Notes under the pieces: generated by a model
Databases searched by the model: none
Seen by the model: the letters and a program-made list of their open reading frames with translations, nothing else
Told to the model about the DNA's origin: nothing
Shown here: piece by piece, positions 25,192 through 34,251 of the stretch
How positions within the stretch are numbered: the stretch's first letter is position 1
How the letters are laid out: each line of letters opens with the position of its first letter
DNA from: Chitinophaga filiformis
GTDB taxonomy: Bacteria > Bacteroidota > Bacteroidia > Chitinophagales > Chitinophagaceae
Length of the DNA stretch: 64,000 nucleotides
Direction: 5' to 3'
NCBI RefSeq assembly: GCF_021646545.1
Contig: NZ_JAKIRP010000009.1
Coordinates: 186,001 to 250,000, forward strand
Program-made: the position numbers and the translations under genes

Positions 25192-28100
25192 TTACTTGCC
25201 TTGCGGTGCATCAGTAGCCTGGCCCTGGGAGTCAACCTCAATACTTTGATTGCCTTCCATGCCCAGCTGACGGCGTTCAGGATGAGTAAAATCTTCCTTC
25301 ATACGTTGCAGCAGGGTAATAAATTGTTCTGACATATCCGTATCACGCTTGATACCATCCTGTTTAGACGGTGGCAGCGCACGGTAGTATTGTATCTGTT
25401 GTGTACAATCCTTAATGATCTTCTGAGAGATCTCATCTGCTTTCTTGAAATCGCCTGCCAGGTAGTATGCATATACAGTCTGCATGGAGCTATAGTTATG
25501 CATCTGACCCGGAGTTGTCATCGCGTACGGGAAATTGCTTTCAAACAGGTTCTTGTCAGCCTTGTTGAGCACGGCCAATGCTGAATCTTTCTTGCCTTCC
25601 AGTGCAAGGGCGGTACCCAGTCTGGTGTAGGAGTTTCTGATGTATTGCAGCAGTTTACGGTTAGGCTCATCAAAGTAAGTACCGTTCACATTTGCACCAC
25701 CGAAAGCGAATTTCTTCATCAGGTTGTCGTACATCGCAGGAACGTTCACATTTTTCTCTGCACCCATCGGATCATTACTTTCTTCTTTTCTCAGCGGTAC
25801 CAGGCGGTAGGTCAGACCATCCATGCGGAGGTAGTCATTCAGACCGAGGTCAGTCGGGCTGGTAAAGTAGATCGGACGTTTCCAGTCGTTGGCAGCGATG
25901 ATGTCATATACGGCCAGGTCGTTTTTCAGCAGGTAAGTTTTATTGATCTGGAAAGGCAACTGAGGCATCACCCTGGCGCTGTCATGGATATCAACAGTGC
26001 CATTTTTGATCACTTCAGGAACATTTACAGGTATAAAGAGCTTTTTAGCAGGGAGGTAGTTGATCTGGGAACCATCAGTAGTAGACAGTTTCGCGCGTGG
26101 ATCATCAGAACCCATAAAGCCCATTACTTCTTTCAGGTTGTAGAACTTATCCTGCGGGAAGTTACCACCGTCGTAATACTGGATGTAGTTACGGTTTTCA
26201 CCCTGGTATTTGTCAGGCGTCCAGTTCATTGGAACAGCAGGGCTTTCGTTCACCTTATGGCGTTGCTGATCGATATACCAGTCAACACCCAGGAGGCTGA
26301 GGTTGATCACACGGATGTCGGGACGGATGCCTTCTACTTCCTGCGCGTACCACAGCGGGTAAGTATCATTATCACCTACGGTGAAGAGTATAGCGTTCGG
26401 CGCACAGGACTGGAGATAGTCAGATGCTACGTCGCGGGCGATGGTTTTAGTAGAACGATCGTGGTCATCCCATTCCTGGAAGCCCATCAGTACCGGAACA
26501 GCCAGCAGGCAGACAACGGTTGCCACTGGTGCTGAGATAGCTGATCTGGTTTTGGTTTTCAGGAACTGGTAGATAGACAGTACGCCCAGACCGATCCAGA
26601 TGGCAAAAGCATAGAAGGAACCAACGTATGCGTAGTCACGTTCACGTGGCTGATTACCGGCCTGGTTGAGGTACAGGACGATAGCGAAACCGGTGAAGAA
26701 GAACAACAGACCAGCTACAAGGGCATCTCTGCGGTGGTTATTGTAGTGATAGATGAATCCGATCAGGCCCAGGATCAGGGGCAGGAGGAACAGCGTGTTG
26801 TGCGCTTTGTTATTTTTCAGGCTGTCTGGCATTGCAGACTGATCGCCATAAAACAAGTTATCAATGAAAGGAATACCTGTGATAAAGTTACCGTCGCGGA
26901 CGTTACCGTAACCTTGCGTATCGTTTTGTCTGCCGGAGAAGTTCCACATAAAATAGCGGAGATACATGAAGCCTACCTGGTATTTTACGAAGAAGCGTAC
27001 GTTATCAGCAAAGGAAGGTTTTTGTCCTTCAGCGAGACCGAGGAAGTCGCGATAGTAGTCTGCATGTCCCTGGTCATTGCTGGCATCCCATACACGGGGG
27101 AACAGCATTTTATCTTCAGGAGCATAAACAGGTACCTGTTTCTTACCAGCGATCAGGTATTTGTCTTTACCGCGGGCATAGATGTTACCGGCATCTTCGT
27201 AGCTGGTAGGACGGGCGGTGAACACCTGTCCGTAGATCAGCGGGAAGTCGCCATACTGCTCACGGCCCAGGTAACCTACCAGGGAGATAGGGTTGTCCAC
27301 ATTGTACATATCTACGGATGGATTAGCAGTAGAGCGTACCATCGTAGTGATGTACGTGGAGTAACCTAATAACAGGAACAGTATTGAGTAGATGGTCACT
27401 TTTGTAAAGTGCTGGAAGTTGCCAGTGTTTACGTTGGTGCCAAATTGTTTGAGGAAGTATGGTACTGCTACTATGGCTCCTGCAACGATAATCTTCAGGA
27501 TCTTCACTCCTGTACCTGTAGCGTCGTTAAAGGCAGGGATAACGATCACCGAAGCAACGAGGATCAGTGGTGCATAGAATCCGAATTTAGGATTTTTCAA
27601 TCCATAGATCAGGATAGCAGCCAGTGCGATGAAATAGAAGGCAAAACCGCTATAGAAAGGCAGACCGAGGGAGTTTACGAAGAAAACGTCCATCAGCCCG
27701 GAAGCTTTGATAGTATCCTGGATAACGAACTTCTGCACCATACCGGTAAGGGCACAACCGATGATAAACGCCCAGAAAGTACCTGCAGGGGTTACTTTAT
27801 AGCGTTTGAAGTAGTAAACCATTACGATAGCCGGTATAGTAAGGAGGTTCAGCAGGTGAACACCGATAGAGAGACCCATCATAAAGGCAATGAATACGAT
27901 CCAGCGGTCAGCGTATGCTTCATCTGATTCGTGTTCCCATTTCAGGATGGCCCAGAAAACGATGGCGGTGAAGAGGGAAGACATTGCATATACCTCACCT
28001 TCCACAGCGGAGAACCAGAAAGAGTCGGAGAAAGTGTAAGCGAGTGCACCAACAGCGCCAGCGCCCATGATAGCGATCATTTGTTCGCGGGAGATAGGTT

Positions 28101-28422
28101 CTCCGGTTTTCACCATCAGGCGGCGTGCAAAGTGGGTGATAGTCCAGAAGAGGAACAGGATGGTAAAACCACTGGACAGAGCGGACATGAGGTTCACACC
28201 CAGCGCTGCGTCTTTGGGTGACAGCGGGATAGTGAACAATCTACCTAACAGCACAAATAAAGGAGCTCCCGGAGGGTGCGGAACCTGTACCTTGTAGGCA
28301 CTGGAAATGAATTCGCCGCAGTCCCACAGGCTGCCGGTGGCCTCCATAGTCATAATGTAGACAGTGCAGGCAATGATACAGATAACCCAACCTACAATGT
28401 TGTTGGTCCTTTTAAAATTCAT
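25192..28422 (-). CDS. DUF2723/TMEM260-like multi-pass membrane protein (GT117-type)
   Basis: 1076 residues. The N-terminal half has about a dozen membrane segments; early motifs are TGSLWDCGEFISSAYKVQVPHPPGAPLF (D/E-rich first loop, the hallmark of the family) and VEGEVYAMSSLF. A soluble C-terminal half (about 640-1076) includes GDNDTYPLWYAQEVEGIRPD and helical TPR-like repeats. The family has been linked to protein O-mannosylation (GT117, TMEM260-like), consistent with the general O-glycosylation of exported proteins in Bacteroidota. The donor is presumed a lipid-linked sugar. Single-gene unit with its own -7 box and terminator. Confidence 0.85.
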   Translation of the reverse strand: MNFKRTNNIVGWVICIIACTVYIMTMEATGSLWDCGEFISSAYKVQVPHPPGAPLFVLLGRLFTIPLSPKDAALGVNLMSALSSGFTILFLFWTITHFARRLMVKTGEPISREQMIAIMGAGAVGALAYTFSDSFWFSAVEGEVYAMSSLFTAIVFWAILKWEHESDEAYADRWIVFIAFMMGLSIGVHLLNLLTIPAIVMVYYFKRYKVTPAGTFWAFIIGCALTGMVQKFVIQDTIKASGLMDVFFVNSLGLPFYSGFAFYFIALAAILIYGLKNPKFGFYAPLILVASVIVIPAFNDATGTGVKILKIIVAGAIVAVPYFLKQFGTNVNTGNFQHFTKVTIYSILFLLLGYSTYITTMVRSTANPSVDMYNVDNPISLVGYLGREQYGDFPLIYGQVFTARPTSYEDAGNIYARGKDKYLIAGKKQVPVYAPEDKMLFPRVWDASNDQGHADYYRDFLGLAEGQKPSFADNVRFFVKYQVGFMYLRYFMWNFSGRQNDTQGYGNVRDGNFITGIPFIDNLFYGDQSAMPDSLKNNKAHNTLFLLPLILGLIGFIYHYNNHRRDALVAGLLFFFTGFAIVLYLNQAGNQPRERDYAYVGSFYAFAIWIGLGVLSIYQFLKTKTRSAISAPVATVVCLLAVPVLMGFQEWDDHDRSTKTIARDVASDYLQSCAPNAILFTVGDNDTYPLWYAQEVEGIRPDIRVINLSLLGVDWYIDQQRHKVNESPAVPMNWTPDKYQGENRNYIQYYDGGNFPQDKFYNLKEVMGFMGSDDPRAKLSTTDGSQINYLPAKKLFIPVNVPEVIKNGTVDIHDSARVMPQLPFQINKTYLLKNDLAVYDIIAANDWKRPIYFTSPTDLGLNDYLRMDGLTYRLVPLRKEESNDPMGAEKNVNVPAMYDNLMKKFAFGGANVNGTYFDEPNRKLLQYIRNSYTRLGTALALEGKKDSALAVLNKADKNLFESNFPYAMTTPGQMHNYSSMQTVYAYYLAGDFKKADEISQKIIKDCTQQIQYYRALPPSKQDGIKRDTDMSEQFITLLQRMKEDFTHPERRQLGMEGNQSIEVDSQGQATDAPQGK

Positions 28423-28441
28423 AAGGATGTTTTAGGTCCGA

Positions 28442-28449
28442 CAAAAATA
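28442..28449 (-). promoter_or_regulatory. -7 box TATTTTTG
   Basis: Minus-strand TAnnTTTG match 20 bp upstream of the DUF2723 start. No convincing -33 TTTG at 19-20 bp. Confidence 0.5.
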
Positions 28450-28611
28450 GAAAAAGTGGCAAATTATGATAATTAGCGATAACAGTTTTAACTTTTTCTT
28501 TAATAAGTTAATTTTTTTGTAGATGGGGCGCTGAAATGCAGGCCAGGATAGTAAATTGATTAGCAGTGGATAAGTGAAAGCGGGGCAATGGGAGGGGGGC
28601 TTCGGCTGGTT

Positions 28612-29433
28612 TTAGCCGAAGATAATACGAACGGTCTGGTAGAATGACAGTTTCTGGTAGCCGGAGGTCAGCTGGTCGCGGGTAAAGCCCTGTAAACCAA
28701 AGAGGCCGGCGGCGTTCCCTTTGTTAATGGCTATTTCCAGATAGCCGGCGGCGTTGAAGAGGGCTAGTTTATGTCCTTCGGGTACATCCGCATAGGTTTC
28801 ACAAAGTTGTGTAATTACCTCATCACGGCGGAAATAGATGGAGAATGGCCTGTTCTGGCGGTGTTCATCAAACTGTTGACGGGTGATATTCACAACTACG
28901 TTCTCGAAGTTGTCGATATGAATGATCTGTCCGTCAATATAATCCTGTCCTGTCATTGGCTGCAGGTTATTCTTGATGATATATCCGGTGGCTGGTTCAC
29001 CCAGTTCGGCCAGTGTTTTACCGTTCTGTAATTCCCTGTAGGCTTCGGCAAAGCGTTGGAGAATGGAGAATGTATCCCTGGACTGTGTTTTATGTAAAGG
29101 AAGTTTGATCACCTTTGCCGGCGTTCCGCCTGCAATCATAGTAATCAGTCCATTATCAGCACACGCTATGTATTGTCCATTATGCTCTGCGAGCAGCACG
29201 TGATCTACTTTACGGTCGAACAGATTAATCAGTACAATATGGAATGTACGTGGTGGATAATATGCAAAAGAGCTCTTACAGATGTAAGTTGCCTGTGGCA
29301 GATTAAATGGAGATATCTGATGAGTAATGTCCATAACAGGAGCACCAGGACAGTGTTGCCACAGCTGCCCTTTGATGGCGCCTACCAGGTAGTCCTGCAA
29401 GCCTATATCTGATGTTAATGTAATTATGGACAT
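28612..29433 (-). CDS. SAM hydrolase/SAM-dependent halogenase family protein (DUF62)
   Basis: 273 residues from the ATG at 29433 (MSIITLTSDIGLQDYLVGAIKGQL), which opens with the family's conserved TxTSDFG-like motif. Other family blocks: DITHQISPFN, SFAYYPPRTFHIVLINLFDR, ACADNGLITMI, GQIIHIDNFENVVVNIT, and FNAAGYLEIAINKGNAAGLFGL at the end (N-x-x-x-L/A-x-x-x-G loop). The conserved Asp-Arg-His water-activating set of hydroxide adenosyltransferases appears present (D9, DR, H), which favours SAM hydrolysis to adenosine and methionine over halogenation; the assignment of each residue is from memory of the family. Confidence 0.85.
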   Translation of the reverse strand: MSIITLTSDIGLQDYLVGAIKGQLWQHCPGAPVMDITHQISPFNLPQATYICKSSFAYYPPRTFHIVLINLFDRKVDHVLLAEHNGQYIACADNGLITMIAGGTPAKVIKLPLHKTQSRDTFSILQRFAEAYRELQNGKTLAELGEPATGYIIKNNLQPMTGQDYIDGQIIHIDNFENVVVNITRQQFDEHRQNRPFSIYFRRDEVITQLCETYADVPEGHKLALFNAAGYLEIAINKGNAAGLFGLQGFTRDQLTSGYQKLSFYQTVRIIFG

Positions 29434-29639
29434 GTTATCAATGAATACCAATTTACCCAAAAAGAATGCCATTGGGGCATTGGCGTTGTTTTGTAATGCA
29501 AAGAAATATAAAATCTGCATGTAGCTGTGACTAAACAGCCAATTACTTGTTCAGATGTGAATAACTATAAAAGGGCCGGGGTCGGGGCTTTGGGGCGCTT
29601 ATAAGCAAAAAAAAATAGAATAAAAAGTAAAAGATTAAA

Positions 29640-29696
29640 GTTAAGCTGTTCATGCTAATTGCCTTGTAATCAGCCATTGGCGCTGAACAGCTTAAC
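29640..29696 (-). terminator. Terminator with perfect 13-bp stem
   Basis: GTTAAGCTGTTCA / TGAACAGCTTAAC (29640-29652, 29684-29696) with a 31-nt loop that has partial pairing of its own (GCTAATT...AATCAGC). It follows the SDR stop and is followed in the minus direction by a long T-rich run, so it fits a terminator. Confidence 0.65.
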
Positions 29697-29700
29697 ATCA

Positions 29701-30501
29701 TTATTTAAGCGGCGAACCCGGTTCTTTTTTAAAGTGATTATATACTATACCATCCAGCAGTCCGGGAAACAGTTTGCTAAGCAGCACTGTCATCTTTCCC
29801 TGACCTGTAAGTACAAGTGTGCGTTTCCGTTTGGCAATCGCTTTCAGGACAGCATCGGCTACGGTTTCTGCGCTCATTAGTTTTGATTCATCGAGTGGTG
29901 TTTCTGCCTGACTGCGTCCGTCTTCATTTAAGGCGGTATTGCGTATGTTGGAACTGGTGAAGCCTGGACATACCCACATTACGTTAATGCCTGTATGCAA
30001 ATTTTCAGTGCGTAATGATTCCAGGAAACCCTGCATGGCAAACTTAGAAGAGGAGTATCCGGTACGGCCAGGCAAACCCCTGTAGCCTGCTATAGAAGAT
30101 ACACCTACAACTGTGCCTTTGTTCGCCAATATAGATGGTAAAGCATATTTTGTACAATAAACAGTTCCCCAGAAGTTAATATCCATCACTTGTTTGAGGA
30201 CATTCAGGTCTACATCGCGGAACAATGCCCGCATAGAGATCCCGGCATTGTTGATCAGGATATCTATTTTACCTAATCGGGCAACAACCTGTTCAATGAA
30301 GTTTTTACAGTCTTCTTCCTTACTTACATCGGCTGTATATGTATAAAGGTTGCCGGATGCCAATTCTTTTTCCAGTGATTGCAGTGTTTCTGGCTTTCTG
30401 CCGCAAACCGCTACTTTAGCGCCTGAATGGAGAGATGCTATCGTCAGGGCTTTCCCTATTCCGGAAGTACCACCTGTGATAACCACGACTTTATCTTGCA
30501 T
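29701..30501 (-). CDS. SDR family oxidoreductase
   Basis: 266 residues. TGGTSGIGKAL (about 9-19) binds the cofactor, NNAGISM is at about 89-95, the catalytic Ser lies in VGVSSIAGYRG and the active-site Tyr/Lys in YSSSKFAMQGF (about 157-161). The NADP-type preference is suggested by CGRKPE after the second strand. The C-terminal KRKRTLVLTGQGKMTVLLSKLFPGLLDGIVY is a hydrophobic, membrane-associating tail typical of DHRS7-like members. The substrate is unknown. It is the gene immediately upstream (on the other strand) of tRNA-Lys. Confidence 0.88.
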   Translation of the reverse strand: MQDKVVVITGGTSGIGKALTIASLHSGAKVAVCGRKPETLQSLEKELASGNLYTYTADVSKEEDCKNFIEQVVARLGKIDILINNAGISMRALFRDVDLNVLKQVMDINFWGTVYCTKYALPSILANKGTVVGVSSIAGYRGLPGRTGYSSSKFAMQGFLESLRTENLHTGINVMWVCPGFTSSNIRNTALNEDGRSQAETPLDESKLMSAETVADAVLKAIAKRKRTLVLTGQGKMTVLLSKLFPGLLDGIVYNHFKKEPGSPLK

Positions 30502-30520
30502 TATGATTTTTTTTCAAATG

Positions 30521-30528
30521 CAAAAATA
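30521..30528 (-). promoter_or_regulatory. -7 box TATTTTTG
   Basis: Minus-strand TAnnTTTG match 20 bp upstream of the SDR ATG at 30501. Confidence 0.55.
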
Positions 30529-30605
30529 GGGGTAAATGAGATATGATGGTTTATTTTGTCTGTGGCGGGTTTTGTGAAATTGTTTGAAAAAAAGTTGCCA
30601 AAAAG

Positions 30606-30635
30606 TTGGAGGGAATAAAATATTTTATACCTTTG
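30606..30635 (+). promoter_or_regulatory. tRNA-Lys promoter
   Basis: -33 TTG (30606-30608) and -7 TACCTTTG (30628-30635) with a 19-bp spacer; the tRNA begins 24 bp after the -7 box. Confidence 0.7.
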
Positions 30636-30659
30636 CAATCCCAATCACAAAAAGGGAAT

Positions 30660-30732
30660 GATTCCGTAGCTCAGTTGGTAGAGCAATACACTTTTAATGT
30701 ATGGGTCCTGGGTTCGAGTCCCAGCGGGATCA
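30660..30732 (+). tRNA. tRNA-Lys (anticodon TTT)
   Basis: 73 bases folding into a full cloverleaf: acceptor GATTCCG/CGGGATC (one G-T pair), D arm GCTC...GAGC with AGTTGGTA loop, anticodon arm ATACA-CTTTTAA-TGTAT (TTT anticodon), T arm CTGGG-TTCGAGT-CCCAG, discriminator A at 30732. CCA is not encoded. The 3' end is copied at 35829-35844, marking it as an integration target. Confidence 0.95.
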
Positions 30733-30733
30733 C
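30718..30733 (+). repeat. Putative attachment site, left copy (inside tRNA-Lys)
   Basis: GTCCCAGCGGGATCAC, the T-arm 3' side and acceptor 3' strand of the tRNA plus one base. It is identical to 35829-35844 in direct orientation. Target-site duplication at a tRNA 3' end is the usual footprint of site-specific integration. Confidence 0.75.
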
Positions 30734-30734
30734 A

Positions 30735-30773
30735 AAACCCGACTTCTTGAGAATAGTCTCAAAAGGTCGGGTT
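30735..30773 (+). terminator. Terminator after tRNA-Lys
   Basis: AAACCCGAC / GTCGGGTTT outer stem with an inner TTGAGA/TCTCAA stem, then a T-rich stretch. It was apparently supplied by the integrated element, because the original tRNA terminator seems to be the one at 35855. Confidence 0.65.
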
Positions 30774-31431
30774 TCTTCTTTATATGAAGTGCCAGTCAGG
30801 TCTGCAACGAGCGCGAATAAAGGAATAAATTTTGTGGTTCGAGGTTGGTCATTTTCCTTGTTATAATAGATACCTTCAGGAAATATCGTTTTCTGCAATC
30901 TTTGTTTTTCTCGGTAATTGCTGCGATTCCATACCAGCGCTGCTTCTATGACTTTCTGAGTAGCAAATTCGATGTATTTTTCGAGGTTCGAGGCGTTTAT
31001 AGGAGACGATTGTAATTCCTCCAACTTTTTACGTTTTGTGCCGTATTTATCGGCGAACGTTTTATAAGGCTCTTCTGTGATCTTATCCTCAATATAACGT
31101 TCTTCCAGCTATCAATCTTTTCTTCCAGTTCCGTAAGCCTTGCTTTAAGATGTTTAGTTGTTTCCTCTCTTTCTGCATTGACGGTAGTAAATAGCTTTCT
31201 CAATTGCAGCGGAAAAAGAGGGATATATTTTTCAGGAAGGGTTATCTCACTGAGAATAGTCATAAAACGATCGTGGAGTTTGGCAGCGCTTGCAGGCTTC
31301 GCATTTCATGAAGAGCTTTAACGGTAATGCTTCATTTAATGGGTTTTGTACGAAGCCATGGGTGACCTTGTTCTTTTCTTCATTGGCTGTTAGAAAAATA
31401 TTCCTGCTTACCAGTTATGGCCACTTCTATT

Positions 31432-31651
31432 TTACGGCTACTGTAAATATTATTAATGTAGCCGTAAACCGCACTTTAAACAGCATACAGAGATGATAAC
31501 TGCTGGTGCCACCAAGCTTATCTTGCTGCAGTAACGCAGTAATATCAACCTTGTCCAGTACATCATTAACTACCCGTACAGGATGATTGCTTGCTATCAG
31601 ATCGCTTAGATCAGGTGGTAACAACATCCCCTGGTGTTGATGGTTGCTCAT
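31432..31651 (-). pseudogene. IS1182-family transposase fragment
   Basis: Reading on the minus strand from 31651: QGMLLPPDLSDLIASNHPVRVVNDVLDKVD, GGTSSYH...MLFKV, then after a frame change VYGYINNIYSSRKIE. This is the N-terminal zone of IS1182-type (DDE) transposases. About 70 of roughly 500 residues remain, with at least one frameshift; the catalytic part is lost. No terminal inverted repeats were seen. It lies between the recombinase remnant and the bestrophin gene. Confidence 0.75.
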
Positions 31652-31783
31652 TAAATACCAATGATAAAGTTTTACCTCTTGCTATATCTATTTAACAGCT
31701 AACTACCCCAAAATGATATGGATAGAACCACTTTTTTATCCCCCAACAATGTGTATAAACCCACCTCAAAAACTGAAGTTAAA

Positions 31784-31825
31784 AAAGCCGTCCCAAAATT
31801 ACTTTGAGACGGCCTCTCCTTTTTA
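31784..31825 (-). terminator. Terminator of the bestrophin gene
   Basis: GCCGTCtcaaa-type stem: GCCGTC / GACGGC around an A/T-rich loop with A-runs on the left side that become T-runs in the minus direction, 20 bp past the stop at 31847. Confidence 0.65.
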
Positions 31826-31846
31826 TTGTTTCCTGATGAGTTAATG

Positions 31847-32740
31847 TTACATAACGTAATAAGTTTTGATGCCAATAGGATTTGGCGTTGTTTCTTCACC
31901 TAATAGCTGTCTGATATTTCTTTCAACGGTTTCTGCGATATTTGTAACCGGGATATCGCTGGGCCGGTTCCTGAAAGGATCCTGCAAATGATAGGCAATT
32001 TTCTCTATAAAAAAGAACCCAATAGAGATTAAGAGCAGCAGCGGCGTCACTAAAATATTGTTGATGTCTTTTAAGGAGATAGCCAATGTTATAACAAACA
32101 GGTAAATGATGAAATGCAGCACTAAACGATAGGTAGAGGGGAAAATGGTTCGGCTAATCCTTTCTGCGCCGCCCATAGCCTCAGTTAAGCGGTTAATAGT
32201 CTCCAGTATATGAATGTGGCTATGTACGTTGAGCGCGTTGCTACGGCGCAGCTCCTCCAAGTCCCTCGCGGTTAATTGCAAGATTGCCAGGGGATGATGG
32301 TCCTGTTCAGAGATTTGAGCCAACTCTGCACCGATGATCAGGTGATCCAGGTTTTCAAGGTCATCGCAGCCGCGCAATGACTTCCCCAATGTGTAACACC
32401 AGGCAATCTGACGATAGGAAATTCTTTTTATTAATGGTGCCTGTTTTGCAGTTAAAAAAGACTGCAACTGAATGATCAGGCCCCTGGAATCATTTACAAT
32501 TGTCCCCCAAATTTTTCTGGCCTCCCACCATCTGTCGTAAGATTGGTTCATCTTAAACGAAAGAAGTACTGATATGGACGTTCCGAGAAACGCAGGAATG
32601 GCCAATGGCATATTGGGAAGGGATTTTGTAAATTCAATCGCGGTAAAATGAGTAAAGATACCTACCAGTGGAACCAATATCAACTCATATTTAACCACGC
32701 CAACTAAATACTTTATGGGTATTCTGTGTTCAAGTATCAT
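31847..32740 (-). CDS. Bestrophin family ion channel
   Basis: 297 residues with four hydrophobic segments (about 12-35, 42-62, 205-228, 232-252). The signature SFKMNQSYDRWWEARKIWGTIVNDSR (about 60-86) is the conserved bacterial bestrophin (UPF0187) block, and the cytosolic C-terminal part has DPFRNRPSDIPV. Bacterial members form pentameric cation or anion channels. As cargo of the tRNA-Lys element it is unrelated to the lipid genes beside it except by strand. Start ATG at 32740 gives the usual family length. Confidence 0.88.
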   Translation of the reverse strand: MILEHRIPIKYLVGVVKYELILVPLVGIFTHFTAIEFTKSLPNMPLAIPAFLGTSISVLLSFKMNQSYDRWWEARKIWGTIVNDSRGLIIQLQSFLTAKQAPLIKRISYRQIAWCYTLGKSLRGCDDLENLDHLIIGAELAQISEQDHHPLAILQLTARDLEELRRSNALNVHSHIHILETINRLTEAMGGAERISRTIFPSTYRLVLHFIIYLFVITLAISLKDINNILVTPLLLLISIGFFFIEKIAYHLQDPFRNRPSDIPVTNIAETVERNIRQLLGEETTPNPIGIKTYYVM

Positions 32741-33122
32741 ATGTTTGGATCCTTTTTATAAAGGATACTCCGAAGATCGAATTTACGATAAGATAATGTA
32801 GGCTGCAGACTAATTTGACATGAAGAGCTTGCTACTCATATTCTTATGACTGTTGTAGCCTGAGAAAACCCCGAATGGTCTTGCATCCTTGTAGGTTATT
32901 CGGGCAATAGTGGAGGGCTATACTGCCGGCGTTACTCTCAGAACTTGAAAATGCGGGTCTTGTCAAGATCTATAGGACCGATGTTGCCTCTGTTAGTCTC
33001 ACAAGTTCTGATTTGGCCCAGGAGAATTATAGCCACCAGAGAAAGGAAGTCTGTCAGAAGAAAGTCCGTCGTCCTGACATCACAGCATATATGGCTTTTC
33101 GTGCCGGTGTGCATAACTACAC
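32741..33122 (-). other. Intergenic region inside the island
   Basis: 382 bases between the bestrophin start and the ketosynthase stop. A plus-strand frame without start codon (about 32917-33135) reads LPALLSELENAGLVKIYRTD and continues to a stop at 33135; it could be a remnant of a helical protein but I cannot identify it. Otherwise I see no gene, RNA or repeat. Confidence 0.35.
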
Positions 33123-34196
33123 TTATATCCTGTAGCACACCGCGTTGATATTCATGCCCGCACCTACTGAAGCAAAAACTATGATATCACCCTCAGTTAA
33201 GACATGCCCGGGAATAACGCCTTTTCGTACCATGTCAAATAAGGTGGGAACAGTTGCTACAGAGCTATTTCCAAGTTCGCGTATGTTCATAGGCATTACG
33301 TTTCTCGTATCAACAAGCATATTATATAATGCAAATAATGCCTTAATAATGGCTTCATCCATTTTTTCATTGGCCTGGTGAATAAATATTTTGCGAACAT
33401 CCCCGATCTGCACCCCCGCATTTTCCAGGCAGCTGCTAATGGCAGCAGGCACATATTTTAACGCAAATTCATAAACTTTTCGGCCCTGCATTTTAATGTA
33501 CCGGACACATTTATTCGAGTCAGGGTAGTTGGACATGTCCATGTTAATATACTGCACTTCATCCAGTACATATGATTGTACACTGGAGCCCAGTATGCCC
33601 TGTGAGTTGGTAACTTCCCTCTTCTCTGCAATACAAGCCCCGGCACCATCACTGAAGATCATGCTGTCACGGTCATGTATGTCAATTACCCTGCTTAGTG
33701 TTTCTGCACCAATGACCAGGCAGCGATTGGCGGCGCCTGCCTTGAGGTACAGATCGGCCTGTATTAGGCCCTGGACCCATCCAGGACAGCCAAACAGGAG
33801 ATCATAGGGTATGCATGCGGGATTCCTGATGCCCAGGGCATGCTTTACGCGCGACGCAAGAGATGGGACAGCGTCGCTTTGTACTGTATGTTTCGGAACA
33901 TTGCCGAAGTTGTGCGCTACAATGATGTAATCCAGCGTTTCGGGGTCGATCGCCGCATCTTCAATTGCAAATTTTGCGGCCAGGTATGCCAGATCCGATG
34001 TGTTCATGTCTTCGCGAGCGTATCGCCGCTGCAGTATGCCGGTAATTTTCTCAAATTTCTCAATAACGTCAGCAGGCATACCAGGTATCGGCTCCCGGCT
34101 GTTAGTATAAAAGTTATTGTGCAAAAATTCGCTGTTATGCTTTACTACGGACGGAATATAACTGCCGGTACCTGTAATAATAGTTGAAGTACGCAT
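33123..34196 (-). CDS. 3-oxoacyl-ACP synthase III-like (FabH family) ketosynthase
   Basis: 357 residues with the KAS III thiolase fold. Active-site Cys is in LLFGCPGWVQG (about 134), His in FIHQANEKMDE (about 271) and Asn in ELGNSSVATVP (about 308): the full Cys-His-Asn triad. The SRVIDIHDRDSMIFSDGAGA segment is family-typical. Such enzymes condense acetyl- or acyl-CoA with malonyl-ACP, or make special acyl chains in secondary pathways. With the desaturase 55 bp upstream on the same strand, it likely modifies membrane or pigment fatty acids. Part of the tRNA-Lys-bounded cargo. Confidence 0.9.
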   Translation of the reverse strand: MRTSTIITGTGSYIPSVVKHNSEFLHNNFYTNSREPIPGMPADVIEKFEKITGILQRRYAREDMNTSDLAYLAAKFAIEDAAIDPETLDYIIVAHNFGNVPKHTVQSDAVPSLASRVKHALGIRNPACIPYDLLFGCPGWVQGLIQADLYLKAGAANRCLVIGAETLSRVIDIHDRDSMIFSDGAGACIAEKREVTNSQGILGSSVQSYVLDEVQYINMDMSNYPDSNKCVRYIKMQGRKVYEFALKYVPAAISSCLENAGVQIGDVRKIFIHQANEKMDEAIIKALFALYNMLVDTRNVMPMNIRELGNSSVATVPTLFDMVRKGVIPGHVLTEGDIIVFASVGAGMNINAVCYRI

Positions 34197-34251
34197 GGAT
34201 TTGATTTACATTTTCCGATTGATAGGTTTTCAGGATTCTGCGCCACATACA

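Larger units (their letters stand above)
30671..31370 (-). pseudogene. Decayed Bacteroidota serine recombinase, C-terminal half
   Basis: Three pieces in order. (a) About 31280-31370: GFVQNPLNEALPLK...KCEACK, the segment leading into the recombinase zinc ribbon, which is then truncated. (b) 31113-31263: LSEITLPEKYIPLFPLQLRKLF and ERE...LKARLTELEEKID, the coiled-coil region. (c) In another frame, 30735-31112: YIEDKITEE, then KYIEFATQKVI, YREKQRLQKTIFPEGIYY and RTTKFIPLFALVA. A one-base deletion near 31104-31112 explains the shift from (b) to (c). The catalytic resolvase domain is absent. The last frame continues antisense through the tRNA (GLEPRTHTLKVYCSTN), so the gene end coincides with the attachment site. 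Confidence 0.75.

Noticed and set aside
25390..28297. Long plus-strand open frames across the DUF2723 gene
   Set aside because: They are antisense shadows of a clear 1076-residue coding region with family motifs.
30606..30866. 86-codon plus-strand frame through tRNA-Lys (VAQLVEQYTFNVWVLGSS)
   Set aside because: This is the well-known false translation of a tRNA; the tRNA fold is clear.
31432..31651. Complete insertion sequence
   Set aside because: Only about 70 codons of the transposase remain and no terminal inverted repeats or target duplication were found around it.
32917..33135. Plus-strand frame LPALLSELENAGLVK inside the island
   Set aside because: No start codon and no recognised family; it might be a remnant, but support is too thin for a gene call.
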